DNA from: Lumnitzera littorea
Taxonomy: Eukaryota > Streptophyta > Magnoliopsida > Myrtales > Combretaceae
DNA length: 64,000 bases
Direction: 5' to 3'
Assembly (NCBI GenBank): GCA_024138015.1
Contig: JAMXBB010000002.1
Location: 15,113,330-15,177,329, forward strand
Position 1 is the stretch's first letter; the number at the start of each line of letters is the position of its first letter. The notes beneath the pieces were generated by a model. That model had not been told where the DNA came from, did no database searches, and saw nothing but the letters and a program-made list of their open reading frames with translations. Both the position numbers and the translations under genes were made by a program. Shown here one piece after another: positions 11,721 through 21,408 of this stretch.

Positions 11721-13099
11721 TACATCATTTTAGTGTTTAAGCATTAAATTGAAAATCGATCCCAAACTGCCCATTTCTTAAGTACAACATATAAAATGAA
11801 AGATTTTTACAAAAATAATATTTTTTTATAAAATATGCTTAAAATATGTAAGAATAAAATTTTCTAGAATTTTCAGATAAAATTAGATATTTTTAATAAA
11901 ATTTTTAAAATCAAGTGAAATATCGAACTTACCTACATTTGGAGCTACAGTAACCAACAGTGAAGGGGGACCTTGTTGGAAAGAACTGGTGTGGCTTCCT
12001 CTCTTAAGTGGTGGTGACCACTTAGTGTCAGGTTATCCTTATGTATCTAAACTCTAATCTCGTAGAACAATGCCTAATTTTTCCTATTTTCTTTATATTT
12101 CCCTAAAATCCTCAACAATTTCCTATGAATTTTCCTTAACTTCTGGAGTATCCAAATAATCCAAATTGGTGAAATAAAGGGTATTTATAGGTCTTGGGTT
12201 AAGTAAGTTTGTTAATTGCATGTTTGACAAGTGTTGGGATTCTATTTTCCTTTACGCCAAGTATTGAATGATCTTTACCAAAACCATGTTTTATCCATAG
12301 CTTTGTGAAAACCATCAAACTATCTATGATTTATCAAATCATGAGCTCCCTTTGTTTTTTGTGATTTATTTATTTGTTAGTATAATATATTTTATTATAT
12401 TTAATACTTAAGTAAGTGGTAAGCTTTATAAATTAGCTTCTACTAAAATTTCTATAACATATACTCGATTATATAACTAATTACAAATTATTATTTTTAC
12501 TTAATTTCAATAGCATTTATTAATGTTCTTATCTAGTCAATTTATTTCCAAGCTCCCTTTATATTTTAGGTTAGGTTTCGATATTTTGAAAATTTATGAA
12601 AAGAAAGAGTTAGCTTTATCATTTTAATTAATATTTATATACTCCATTTCAGTATTTAAATTTATGGAGTCTATTTGACCAGTTTTTATGATCTTAATGT
12701 TTATCTTGAAACTATTCATGTGAATTTTTTGGATGCCCTTAATTTGAGAGTTTTGAAATTATATGATTATAGTTAATTAAGTCTTTTACGTATTATTATT
12801 ATTATTATTATTTATGTTAGCTTGTTAAATTTTATATTGTTAACTTATATCCAATATCTCATTAATTTTGTTATAGAGTTTTACGATTTTCTTATTTTCG
12901 ATGTATAACGAATAAAGTTTGAAAATTTTAACTTTTAACTTATATTTATATTTCATTATTTTGTCTTATATACTAAATTTCTCTTAGTTGTTTAAACGAA
13001 TTTGTGAACTTAATGTATATTTCAAGTTATATTAAATGAGCTTTTACCTACATGCTAATTTTTTAGTATTAAGGTTCTATTTGCTAAAGTTTGGGTCTC

Positions 13100-16095
13100 C
13101 CACTACTCTTCTATTGTATGTCATAATCCAAGCCCAAAAGTTTTGTTAACCATTTTACTGATATGGAGTGATAACTCCTTACTCTAATAAGTATTTCAAA
13201 CTCTAATGATCCATGCAAATTATAAAGTGTCTTCCTAATAGGTAATGCCTTCACTTGTATACAGTGTGTACTAAAGCCAACAATTCCTTCTCATAAATCG
13301 ACAACACCCGCTATGTAGGTCCTAAAGCCTTGCTCAAATAGGTGATAGGATAGGATGGTGATCTTGCATCAAAGTAGCCCATATACCCTCATCACTTATG
13401 TTTGTTTGAATTACAAAGGGCTTGGAATAATCTGGAAGTCGAAATACAAGGGCTTGTACTAATGCTTCCTTAACCTTTTCAAAAGCAACGGTGGCTTCCT
13501 TACTCCAACGAAAGTTATTCCTCTTTAACAATTGTGTTTATAGTCTGGTTAAAGCCCCAAATCCTTGAATAAACCTCCTATAGTAATCCGCAAGACCTAG
13601 GAACCCTCTTAATTGTTTGATATTTTAGCGTAAATCCAATTAAAGACAATAGCTATCTTTACAGGGTCGGTAGTAACCCCAAATTATGTAATGATGTAGC
13701 TAAGATACTTTATGTACGTAACCTTAAAAACATACTTGCTTCTTTTTAAATACAATGTTTCCTTCCCCAATACTTCAAAAACCTTCCTCAAATGCTCCAC
13801 ATGTTGATTAATGGAGTCTTTCATAAGCCCTTGAAAGGTAAAGGGAGCATTGGTAAGGCTCAAGGGCATTATCATGCATTCATAATACCCTTCATGCGTC
13901 TTGAAAGCCATCTTGTATACATCTTTAGGGTCCATATGAATTGGTGGTATGCAGACCTTAAGTCCAATTTAGAAAAGCAACTAACCCCTTGTAACTCATC
14001 AAATAAGTCCTCAACTAAAGGAATTGGATACCTATCCTTAATTATAATCTTGTTGAGTTTCCGATAATCCAAGCACATATGCTAAGTGTTATCCTTTTTC
14101 TTCACCAAAACAATTGGTGAAGAGTAAGGGTTGTGACTTGAGCGAATGATTCCTTACTTAAGAAACTCCCTAATCATCTCTTCAAGAACATTCTTTCGAA
14201 TGATAGAATGCCTATAGGGCCACAAGTTTACTAATTTAACATTCTCTTGTAAATATACCCTATGATAATGCTTCCTTATGAGTAGTAATGATTGAGGAAT
14301 CTCAAACAAAGCAAACTCATCCACTAAGACTACAATCTTGGATGCACCTTATTATGTTGTCCATCAACATTGATAACGTTACTAAGATTAATTAACCAAC
14401 ATTGCAAGGTACAATTGTGGTTGTCTTTATCTAATAGTTTGCTGACAGTATTACAATCAACACAAGTGACCATGCCATTCTCTCTATACAATTGGCATGC
14501 TCCTGAGCTTATTGAAATTCCACAATCATTTGTTGGAAATTCCAGGTAATGTCCCCTAAACTTGCTAACTAAGTGACTCTGAGCACTAAGTCATATCCTT
14601 GGGATGATAGCATATAGGCTTCTAACGTAAAATTGTAGCCTTGAATACTCAACTTAAAGTTAGTAACATTTCCTAAGATTGACGATGGATAACCATTAGC
14701 TAATGTCAACTTAAAGTTACACAACCCAATCCCTTAGTTACTTGGGCATCCAAAAAGTTCAAGGAACTACTACTATGCCCCAATATTTATAACTTCCTCT
14801 TCTTATGTGTTCTAACCAATAGCATAGTCCTATTGTCCTTATCGTTATCAATAGAACATAAAGTTAACCTGGATAATTCTTCTCCTAACAATTCAGGGTC
14901 ACCCAAAACCCCATCCTCTTACTTCTCCGTAGCCTCCCTACTCACTTCGCCATTATCTTTAACTATCATCATTTGCAACCCCTTATGTTTGCACCTATGC
15001 CTTAGGCCAAAAGGCTCATCATACCAAAAACATTTTTTTTTTCTTCATTTTTCCTCAAGTTCAGCTATGGCAAGTTATTGTGTAATTCACGTCGAGGGGG
15101 AGGGAGAGGGGGAGGCATGATGTGGGGTTTGTTTATGGGGTGAAGTGTTGGAAGTTTGATTGGAATTGGGTTCAATATTAGTGGAGGTGGTATTTTGGGA
15201 ATAGTTGATAAATCGGTTGCTAATATAAGGTCATTAGTGAGCAAGATTAGGTAGTTAGCGAATGTTTTGGGAGTTTTGTGGTACAATTCTAGTATGTTTG
15301 AGTCCATTGTTGGTGGCTAACAATGCCACTTCTTGAATCTTAGCTAAGGTGATGGCATGGATCAATGTTTACGGCTAAAAATCTTCATTAGGTGCTAAAT
15401 TTTAGTTCTTGGTCCACTTAGGAAATAGTTGATTGAATGTTGCTCAAGTAGGTGTACCAAGGTGGAAAGAATTTCAAACTCTTCTATATATTCTTATAGT
15501 ATACCAATTTGAAATAATTCCTTGAAATCGAACATAGGGTCTTCATAAGCTTTGACCCTAAACAGTACTTGCATCTCAATGACCAACTCTTTCCATGATA
15601 TTAAGGTTATAGTTGTGCAATTTTTAGCATATGCATGAAACCATTGTGATGCTTTTCCCTCAAAATGCATGGTAATTAGATGTACTCGACGGTTCTCTAG
15701 TGTATCATCAATGATAAAAAAGTTGTTGGTCTTAACCAACCAAATATCAAATCCTCAACATTAAACTTAAGAAACTCAAGAGTAGTCATTCTAGTAGGTA
15801 TATGGTAAGATAAATCTATTCGTAAGAATGGTTTCTACATGGCAATGCAATAGATGATACACAAACATTGTTGTTCCTGGTTAATTTAGTTTTACCCTGT
15901 GATTATGGATTAATGATTTCTTAAACTTCTTTTTTAGCTTCTCAAAAAAGATGTGAAGGTTTAGACCAATTTCTGTTGCTTCTCTTCTTGCTTCTCTTCA
16001 AGCAACTTCTTTCGGTCCTCATTTTTCCGCTTGTGTTCATCAAGCAAGGAACAAATAGACTCTTCCATTTTTCTAGAGGCTCTAGTGCCGACCAT
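13100..16095 (-). pseudogene. gag-protease-reverse transcriptase-RNase H part of Gypsy-1
   Basis: The start is the ATG at 16093-16095 reading MVGTRASRKMEESIC, a usual gag opening. Gag continues with RRVHLITMHFEGKASQWFHAY at about 15600-15690. Protease remnants (SQGYDLVLRV-stop-LASLGDITWNF) lie near 14550-14620. Reverse transcriptase follows: FLSKGIIRSS, SSPIVLVKKKD, then MCLDYRKLNK...DRYPIPLVEDLFDELQG...FSKLDLRSAYHQ at 13872-14078 and a MPLSLTNAPFTFQGLM block near 13810-13870. The YxDD active-site block is not intact in what I can read. RNase H begins with FRWSKEATVAFEKVKEAL at 13334-13531 and runs to DYDIQ near 13120, where the family-X LTR interrupts it. Several stops and frame breaks are present. 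Confidence 0.87.
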
Positions 16096-16098
16096 CCA

Positions 16099-16370
16099 TG
16101 TAAGCTAATTTAGGAAAACATTGTTATTCATTTTTCATAAATTTTTATGTGTCACTCTTATAATATATGTATCAGTGACTAGTTGTTGTAAATAGTAGAT
16201 TCTCTACGTGAAAAAAATATTACATGGCATGTAGGCTACATGTTGCTAACAAAAATTAAGCTTAGGTTTCTAACAATCTATAGAAGTTACTAATGCTAAT
16301 CTTAGCTCTACTCTAATGGGCTTTGCCTAAGCCTTATTCTTCACCTTGCTAGGCTTATTTTCCCCCTTTT
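16099..16370 (-). repeat. 5' LTR of Gypsy-1, truncated
   Basis: It matches the 3' LTR at 4671-5040 from TGTAAGCTAA to about 16370, then diverges, so about 100 bp of its promoter end is missing. The gag ATG lies only three bases beyond the shared edge, and no primer site is visible between them. That short spacer suggests a small deletion of the primer site. Confidence 0.8.
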
Positions 16371-16435
16371 TGCTATGAGCACTCTATTTCTTTTAATATT
16401 AGTTCCATTAAGAACTAAACAATGTGTGTTAAATT

Positions 16436-16955
16436 GCAAATTCATAATACCTTGATATTTATGTAAATTCATTTAAAAAAAAACTTGTATATTTACAATA
16501 TGGACTTAGAAGTATGTTGTAAATTATACTATAATAACATATGTCTACACATCACATACAGAATTTAAATGAAATAAAGAAATCGATTTTAGAATGGTAG
16601 TTATATATATTTATTGGTTTTTTAACATTTTTATGAGATTTTCTTTCATTAAAAGATTTTATTTTATTAATTTTTTCCATACACACATCGCATATGCAAA
16701 TTCATAATACCTTTATATTTATGTAAATTCATTTAAAAAAAAAACTTGTATATTTACAATATGGACTTAGAAGTGGGGTGTAAATTATACTATAATAACA
16801 TATGTCCACACATCACATACAAAATTTAAATGAAATAAAGAAATCGATTTTAGAATGGTAGTTATATATATTTATTGGTTTTTTAATATTTCTATGAGCT
16901 TTTATTTTATTAAAAGATTTTACTTTATTAATTTTTTTCTACACATACGTAACGG
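16436..16955. repeat. Tandem duplication, two units of 260 bp
   Basis: GCAAATTCATAATACCTT starts at 16436 and again at 16696. The two units remain nearly identical through the TTTTATTAATTTTTT end. Differences are few (for example TATGTTG versus GGGGTG), so the duplication is young compared with the surrounding retroelement relics. Confidence 0.9.
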
Positions 16956-16969
16956 ATGTACCGTTTGCT

Positions 16970-17270
16970 AGTGTATTCTAATTAGCCAAGAAACATGCTT
17001 TATTGCATGCCTTCTGGGAGAGCCACTTTGATACGAGTAAAGATGTAAACGAGAGGTTAAAAGATTTTAAAATTTTTGTTTTCTTAATCTCGTCTAGCCT
17101 GCTTGGAGTTGTTAGTCCTCAAATCAGCTCTCTGATTTGTGGCTTTGGACTCTAGGTGAGATGGCTTTTCAAGTGTGATTTTATTTGTGCTCCTATGGAC
17201 ATGGAAGAGAGAGAAAGTGGAATTAGAGTGTCTATAGTTAATGTGGTAATAGAGAAACATAACATAGTCC
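16970..17270 (+). repeat. Duplicated segment, copy 1, left part
   Basis: It aligns with 40860-41165: both share TTGATACGAGTAAAGAT/TTGATATAGGTAAAGAT, then CTCAAATCA...CTGATTTGTG, then GATTTTATTTGTGCTCCTAT. A frame in this copy reads AFWESHFDTSKDVNERLKDF, but copy 2 has stops, so coding status is unproven. I do not recognise the sequence. Confidence 0.6.
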
Positions 17271-17369
17271 ATACAGTCATCACATCCGTCAAACGTATTA
17301 CTTATATAGTTGCATTTCGTACTTTATGGCTTAATGTTTTATCATGTAATGAACAACATTCTTCATTGT

Positions 17370-18159
17370 AAGTTGGACATGCAGCTTGTAATTTACATCA
17401 TGTGTTCTCATCTCTTGACAAATATACAAAACATACAGAGTTGAATTATAAAATAATGAATGAATTTGAAAGCTAAAGACAAAATTCTCTACAACCATCT
17501 TCTTTTTTTTTTTTTTTTTTATTTCCAGGTAACATCTATAAATAACTATATAGAGCAAACGTGAAGTATTCTTTCTTTCAAACACTTTATCCATTCCTTT
17601 TATCTATAACAATTTACACCTACATTATGAATATTATTTTAAACAAGTATCATGTTTACATTTGATTAAGCAACAATTCTTTATACTTTTTATGACCAAC
17701 ATTTACTTTAGGTACACATATAGCAAATTTGTATTCAAATACATGCTTATCTTGGTGTTATACCACTTTTATAGTGGTCAATTATTAATTTTACATTAAA
17801 GATATGTTAAGTAATTCAACCATTATAAATGTGTACTTGTAATTCTTTAACTTGATAAAATAATTATTAAAATGCCTTTAATTTGATATTCAATCGAAAA
17901 GAAGAGGGAAAGAAAAAAAAAAAGAATAGCTTGTACTATAAAGATAAAGAGGAGAACGAACAAAATCTAATTAATTTTTCATGTGGAATTGCTATATCAT
18001 TTATGGGTCTCACTGGTGATGTGGTTTTATGATTTCCAAATCTACTTAGTACTGATAAATAAGTTTGACATTTTTTTTCCCTTTTTCAAAAAGACACATA
18101 AGTAGTATTATCTATAACTTGCTACTCTTCAAAGTAATCTTAAAAATGTTTTGGTATTC
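17370..18159. other. Gene-free AT-rich stretch
   Basis: No gene or element is recognised. It includes a poly(T) run near 17502-17520 and poly(A)-rich DNA near 17905-17925. It does not align clearly with the second copy of the flanking duplication. Confidence 0.5.
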
Positions 18160-19445
18160 ATTATGATAAATGCATATTCGAATTTTGCAGATAGGCTAAT
18201 TTTTTTTTTCTATATCTTTTCTTTGTTAAATTTTATTTGAGTTTGATAAGAATGATGCAGTAACAAAAAAATATTAAAAAAAAAAAAAATCTTGCTCTTT
18301 CTTTACATTTTTTAGATGCTATTTGATTTAATTGGGTTCCTCTATCTGTGTAAATGTTGCTGCAACTTTTTAAGGCATTTTTTTTCCCCTAATGGATATT
18401 GAGTTGAATTTAGGTGAACTTGCCGTATTTTCTTATTTTGCTCAAGAGGCTCAAGTAAGAAAGTTATACAAAGCTGGATTATCAACCCTTTTTTTTTTTT
18501 TTAACTTTTGTGTTAGTTAGTATCGGATAGTGGTAACTTTAAAATATTAAAATGACATTGAAAATAAATATTATAATGTTATTGAATTTCAAAGTGAAAA
18601 ACACATCTCCCATGGTAATGGAGAAAGCCTATGTAATTGTATTTTTTTTTTTTTTACGAGAAAGGAAACAGTATATTATATATTATAATTATTTCATATT
18701 TAACTTGAATCACTTTGATCATTTTATTTTTCAGCATGAGTATATGGGGTGTCTTTTTCATTATTTTCGGTTGTGTTATCACAGCATAAAAGATTAAAAA
18801 AAAAAAAAATCTAACCTTAAAATTGTGTTTGGCAACTCTAAATCACATAAAGAAATATGTAGAAAAAAAATAAAAGATTGAAAAAATAAAATAAATATAA
18901 TTTTTATTCTTATTTTTTATTACAAAGAAAATAAAAAAAATGAATAAAAACCTTTTATTTTCACTTGTTTGGTTAATGTAACAAAATGAAAAGAAAAAGT
19001 AAAAGGAACAAAATAATAACCGAACTAAATTGCCCTCCAAGTCTCTTCTTTATTTATTTCTTTCTCTTTGCAAAACTATTTTTATAATTCCATCCACTTT
19101 CCGCACATTTTCTTCGATTTCTCTCTAAATTATGGAAAAAAGAAAAAGGGGCTGTAGGGTGGAGACAATTTGGCTTATTTGCATCCAATTCATCTCAATT
19201 CCAAACCAAACACATTGTCTAACAAACACCCGTCCTTCAACTCGGGACTATGAACTTGATAAGTTACTTCTAGTGTTGGTTTTAGTCACCAATTGTCTGT
19301 AATTTCTCGTGTCAATTTACATAGCCCAATGATTATGCATTGCTACTGCTTCCTGTGTCTAAAAGCTATAATATCCGATGTTATATTCTAATTATTTAAT
19401 TAATTGTGAAAATTGATGTGATTGTGCTTCGAGTTTCAGTCTCCA
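18160..19445 (+). repeat. Duplicated segment, copy 1, right part
   Basis: It aligns over its length with 48440-49975. Shared words include AGATAGGCTAATTTTTTT, TTTGATTTAATTGGGTT, CTAATGGATATTGAGTTGAATTT and GATTATGCA(T/C)TG(C/T)TACTGCTT. Copy 2 has a TATA-like element (GTATAAATAAA near 49600) and a possible leader exon/intron edge (CACTG|GTATGTCTC near 49725), which suggests a gene's 5' region. The copia insertion at 19446 ends the match. Confidence 0.75.
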
Positions 19446-20000
19446 TGAAAGCTCGATTTCAGGATTCAAGAATTTCAGAGTTCTTGGTAAGAGAGAGAGT
19501 GTATGGCAACTGAAAGAAGTTAGTCAATTCTGTTGTTGATCAGACGTTCAAGTATCACGGTACAGTTACTACTTGCTGCTATTTATACAGAGCATATCAG
19601 CTAACTAAAGTACTTGAGCTAACTATTTTTTACATGCATGAAAAAATATAAAAAAATGGAAAAGTCTAGATCTTCGGTTCCCCCCTCAAATTGGAGCTTA
19701 TTGTAAGCCCAACTTCGAACAAATAAATGCTAAAGGTGCTGCTGCAGTTGCTTTGGAGAAAACGTACGCAAGTTATAATCGAGAAGTTACATGGATGACT
19801 TTGAGAAACCCAGATGAAACTTGGTCATGCAGAAAGTGAGTGTCAATATCGAGATGTTTGGAATGCCCATGTAAGCGAGGATTGCAAGCTATTTGAAGGG
19901 TAGATTTATTATCGCATTGGTTGTTAACGGTTTCTATGCAAAACCATAGGACGGAAGAAATGAAGCGTCGCTTTCATAAACTAAGAAGTAATGTTACTTC
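19446..20000 (-). mobile_element. 3' part of a Ty1/copia retrotransposon
   Basis: The minus strand reads CDNKSTLQIACNPRLH, then KHLDIDTHF, then LKVIHVTSR and AYVFSKA, the end of a copia RNase H domain. SKLGLQ follows, then a purine tract (TTTGAGGGGGGAA on the minus strand, about 19678-19690), then an LTR-like piece at 19446-19677 with CTGTATAAATAGCAGC near 19580. The element lacks gag, integrase and most of the reverse transcriptase. It sits exactly where the duplicated segment loses its match. Confidence 0.75.
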
Positions 20001-20895
20001 GAAATAAAGGAAAAGAAACAATAGTGGATCGTTTTTCCTTCTGTAAAATCCAAGTTGGCTAATTTATTATGTGTAATGTTGGGAAAAAATATACTTGTGT
20101 TGGATACCGATTATGGAAAAAATATAGGTTCATATCTAGTTATACAAAAGCCAAAAGCTTGTATTGTATCTCTCCTTTAGATTCTGCGCAAAAAGTCAGG
20201 TTCTTCGAATTCATTTCATATTATTTGGTGTAACTGATGGTTTGATGAGGCCATCTATTTACCGGGGCATGGTTTGTTTGCTTTTGGTAAATGGGGTATT
20301 GGGAGAACATATAATTGTTGGTGAGCCTTTCCTATTTGAATTTTGAAGAGAATGATGTCAAATTCAAATGGGCTTTGAAACGTTTGAGAAGTTGAAATGC
20401 AGACTGAAATTCTGGATTTATATTTCTTTTTTGGAGTATCTGCATTCTTGAGAGATAAAAATCTTGGTTCTCTGTGTTACTGATGTGAAATGATTGTGTG
20501 TCGGACATATGGTGCTATTGTTAGGATTAAAAGGTGCAGTAGATTGTGCTGTTGATGCTTTTCAAGAGCACCGTGTTTGATATTATTGCTGAACGATAGC
20601 TCGAAGAGCATGTACTTTCTACTTATTGATTTCAAGTCCTTTCGTTGAGGATAGTAACACTTGATTTTTCTTGAACGAATGACCTCTTGGTATTTGTCCT
20701 GAAGAAAAGAAGAACACATAATTTTGAGTTTTGTTTTGATGATTTTGAGGTGATACATAATTGAGAAATCTCAATTGTGCATAGAACAAAGCTGTATCGA
20801 TTAAGGAAGTTTGTTTGTGCATTTCTTGCATCATGTATGGAAGATGTTGAGGCTAGTGATACCAAACTTTATGCTCAATTGTTTACATTCTAAAG
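20001..20895. other. Unassigned DNA upstream of the RGTB pseudogene
   Basis: I recognise no gene. The open frames on both strands here overlap one another and have no family motif. Part may be the former leader of the pseudogene that starts at 20896. Confidence 0.4.
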
Positions 20896-21408
20896 ATGGC
20901 AAAGCTGGCTGCTCATGAACATGTGAAATACATTCTATCTGTGGAGATGGTAATGCAATATTTCTTGGTCCTATCTTATGCAAAAGAGAGTTGGAAGATC
21001 CAAACAAATTACATTTTTTTCCAGTTAACCTTTATTTTGGTCTATGGATCTTGTTAATTTTATACACAGGACGGATGCTTTTGAATCTGTTGTAATGGAG
21101 CGTATTGGGGACTAACCACACTGGATCTTTTGGGAAAACTTGATGCTGCGGATATGCATGAGGTGGTCTCATTGATCATGAATTGCCAACATTAATCTGG
21201 TTTATTATACTACATGAAGTATTTCTGTTAAGTTATTCATTATTTCATTTTCTTTATTTTTTTCATCAGCTAATGATTTTTTCTATTGCAGGTGGTTTTG
21301 GAGGTAATGTTGGACATGATCCACATATGCTCTACACACTGAGCTTTGTGCAGGTCTTGGCACTTCTCAACAAGTTAGACATACTTGATATTGATAAGGT
21401 GACAAATT
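20896..21408 (+). pseudogene. RGTB: Rab geranylgeranyltransferase beta-subunit pseudogene, 5' exons only
   Basis: The intact enzyme, with its alpha partner and the escort protein REP, attaches geranylgeranyl groups to C-terminal cysteines of Rab GTPases. Three exon-like blocks are seen. 20896-20949 reads MAKLAAHEHVKYILSVEM. 21070-21199 reads TDAFESVVMER then YWGLTTLDLLGKLDAAD and MHEVVSLIMNCQH. 21292-21408 reads GGFGGNVGHDPHMLYTLSFV then QVLALLNKLDILDIDKV. Intron edges GTAATG...ACAG, GTTTAT...TTGCAG and a final GTATCC are still visible. Breaks: the frame does not carry across the first intron; a deletion after VVMER (about 21101) shifts the frame; and TAA at 21193-21195 replaces the expected GAA in CQHESGG. 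The C-terminal two thirds, with the zinc ligands, are absent. Confidence 0.88.

Larger units (their letters stand above)
6578..13099 (-). mobile_element. Family-X LTR inserted in Gypsy-1 RNase H, carrying a nested family-Y LTR
   Basis: The left edge is TGTCACGCC at 6578 and the right edge is near 13099-13102. The host codons on both sides rejoin to a normal RNase H tail. The flanks CCATT (6573-6577) and CCACT (13100-13104) look like a 5-bp target duplication with one change. On the minus strand a promoter-like CTATAAATACCC lies near 12200 and GGTAAGTTC near 11925. The part around 7090-7450 matches 45440-45700 in inverted sense. Without the nested copy the LTR is about 3.9 kb. No internal coding region is seen, so it is best read as a solo LTR. 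Confidence 0.7.
4671..16370 (-). mobile_element. Ty3/gypsy chromovirus (Gypsy-1), split by nested insertions
   Basis: On the minus strand the order is 5' LTR (16099-16370), gag, protease, reverse transcriptase, RNase H, [insertion], integrase, chromodomain, 3' LTR (4671-5040). The insertion at 6578-13099 lies inside the RNase H end: DYDIQ-KSSG is on one side and GASNSVADALSK on the other. Removing it leaves about 5.2 kb, the normal size of a chromovirus. The coding region has many stops and frame breaks, so the element is dead. Confidence 0.88.

Noticed and set aside
16970..17370. A small membrane protein gene on the plus strand
   Set aside because: The frame in copy 1 is hydrophobic and open for only about 60 codons. 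The duplicated copy at 40860 has stops, and no family is recognised.
20477..20865. Overlapping minus-strand frames of 71-93 codons
   Set aside because: Three frames overlap on the same strand, none has recognisable motifs, and they abut the copia fragment and the RGTB pseudogene.
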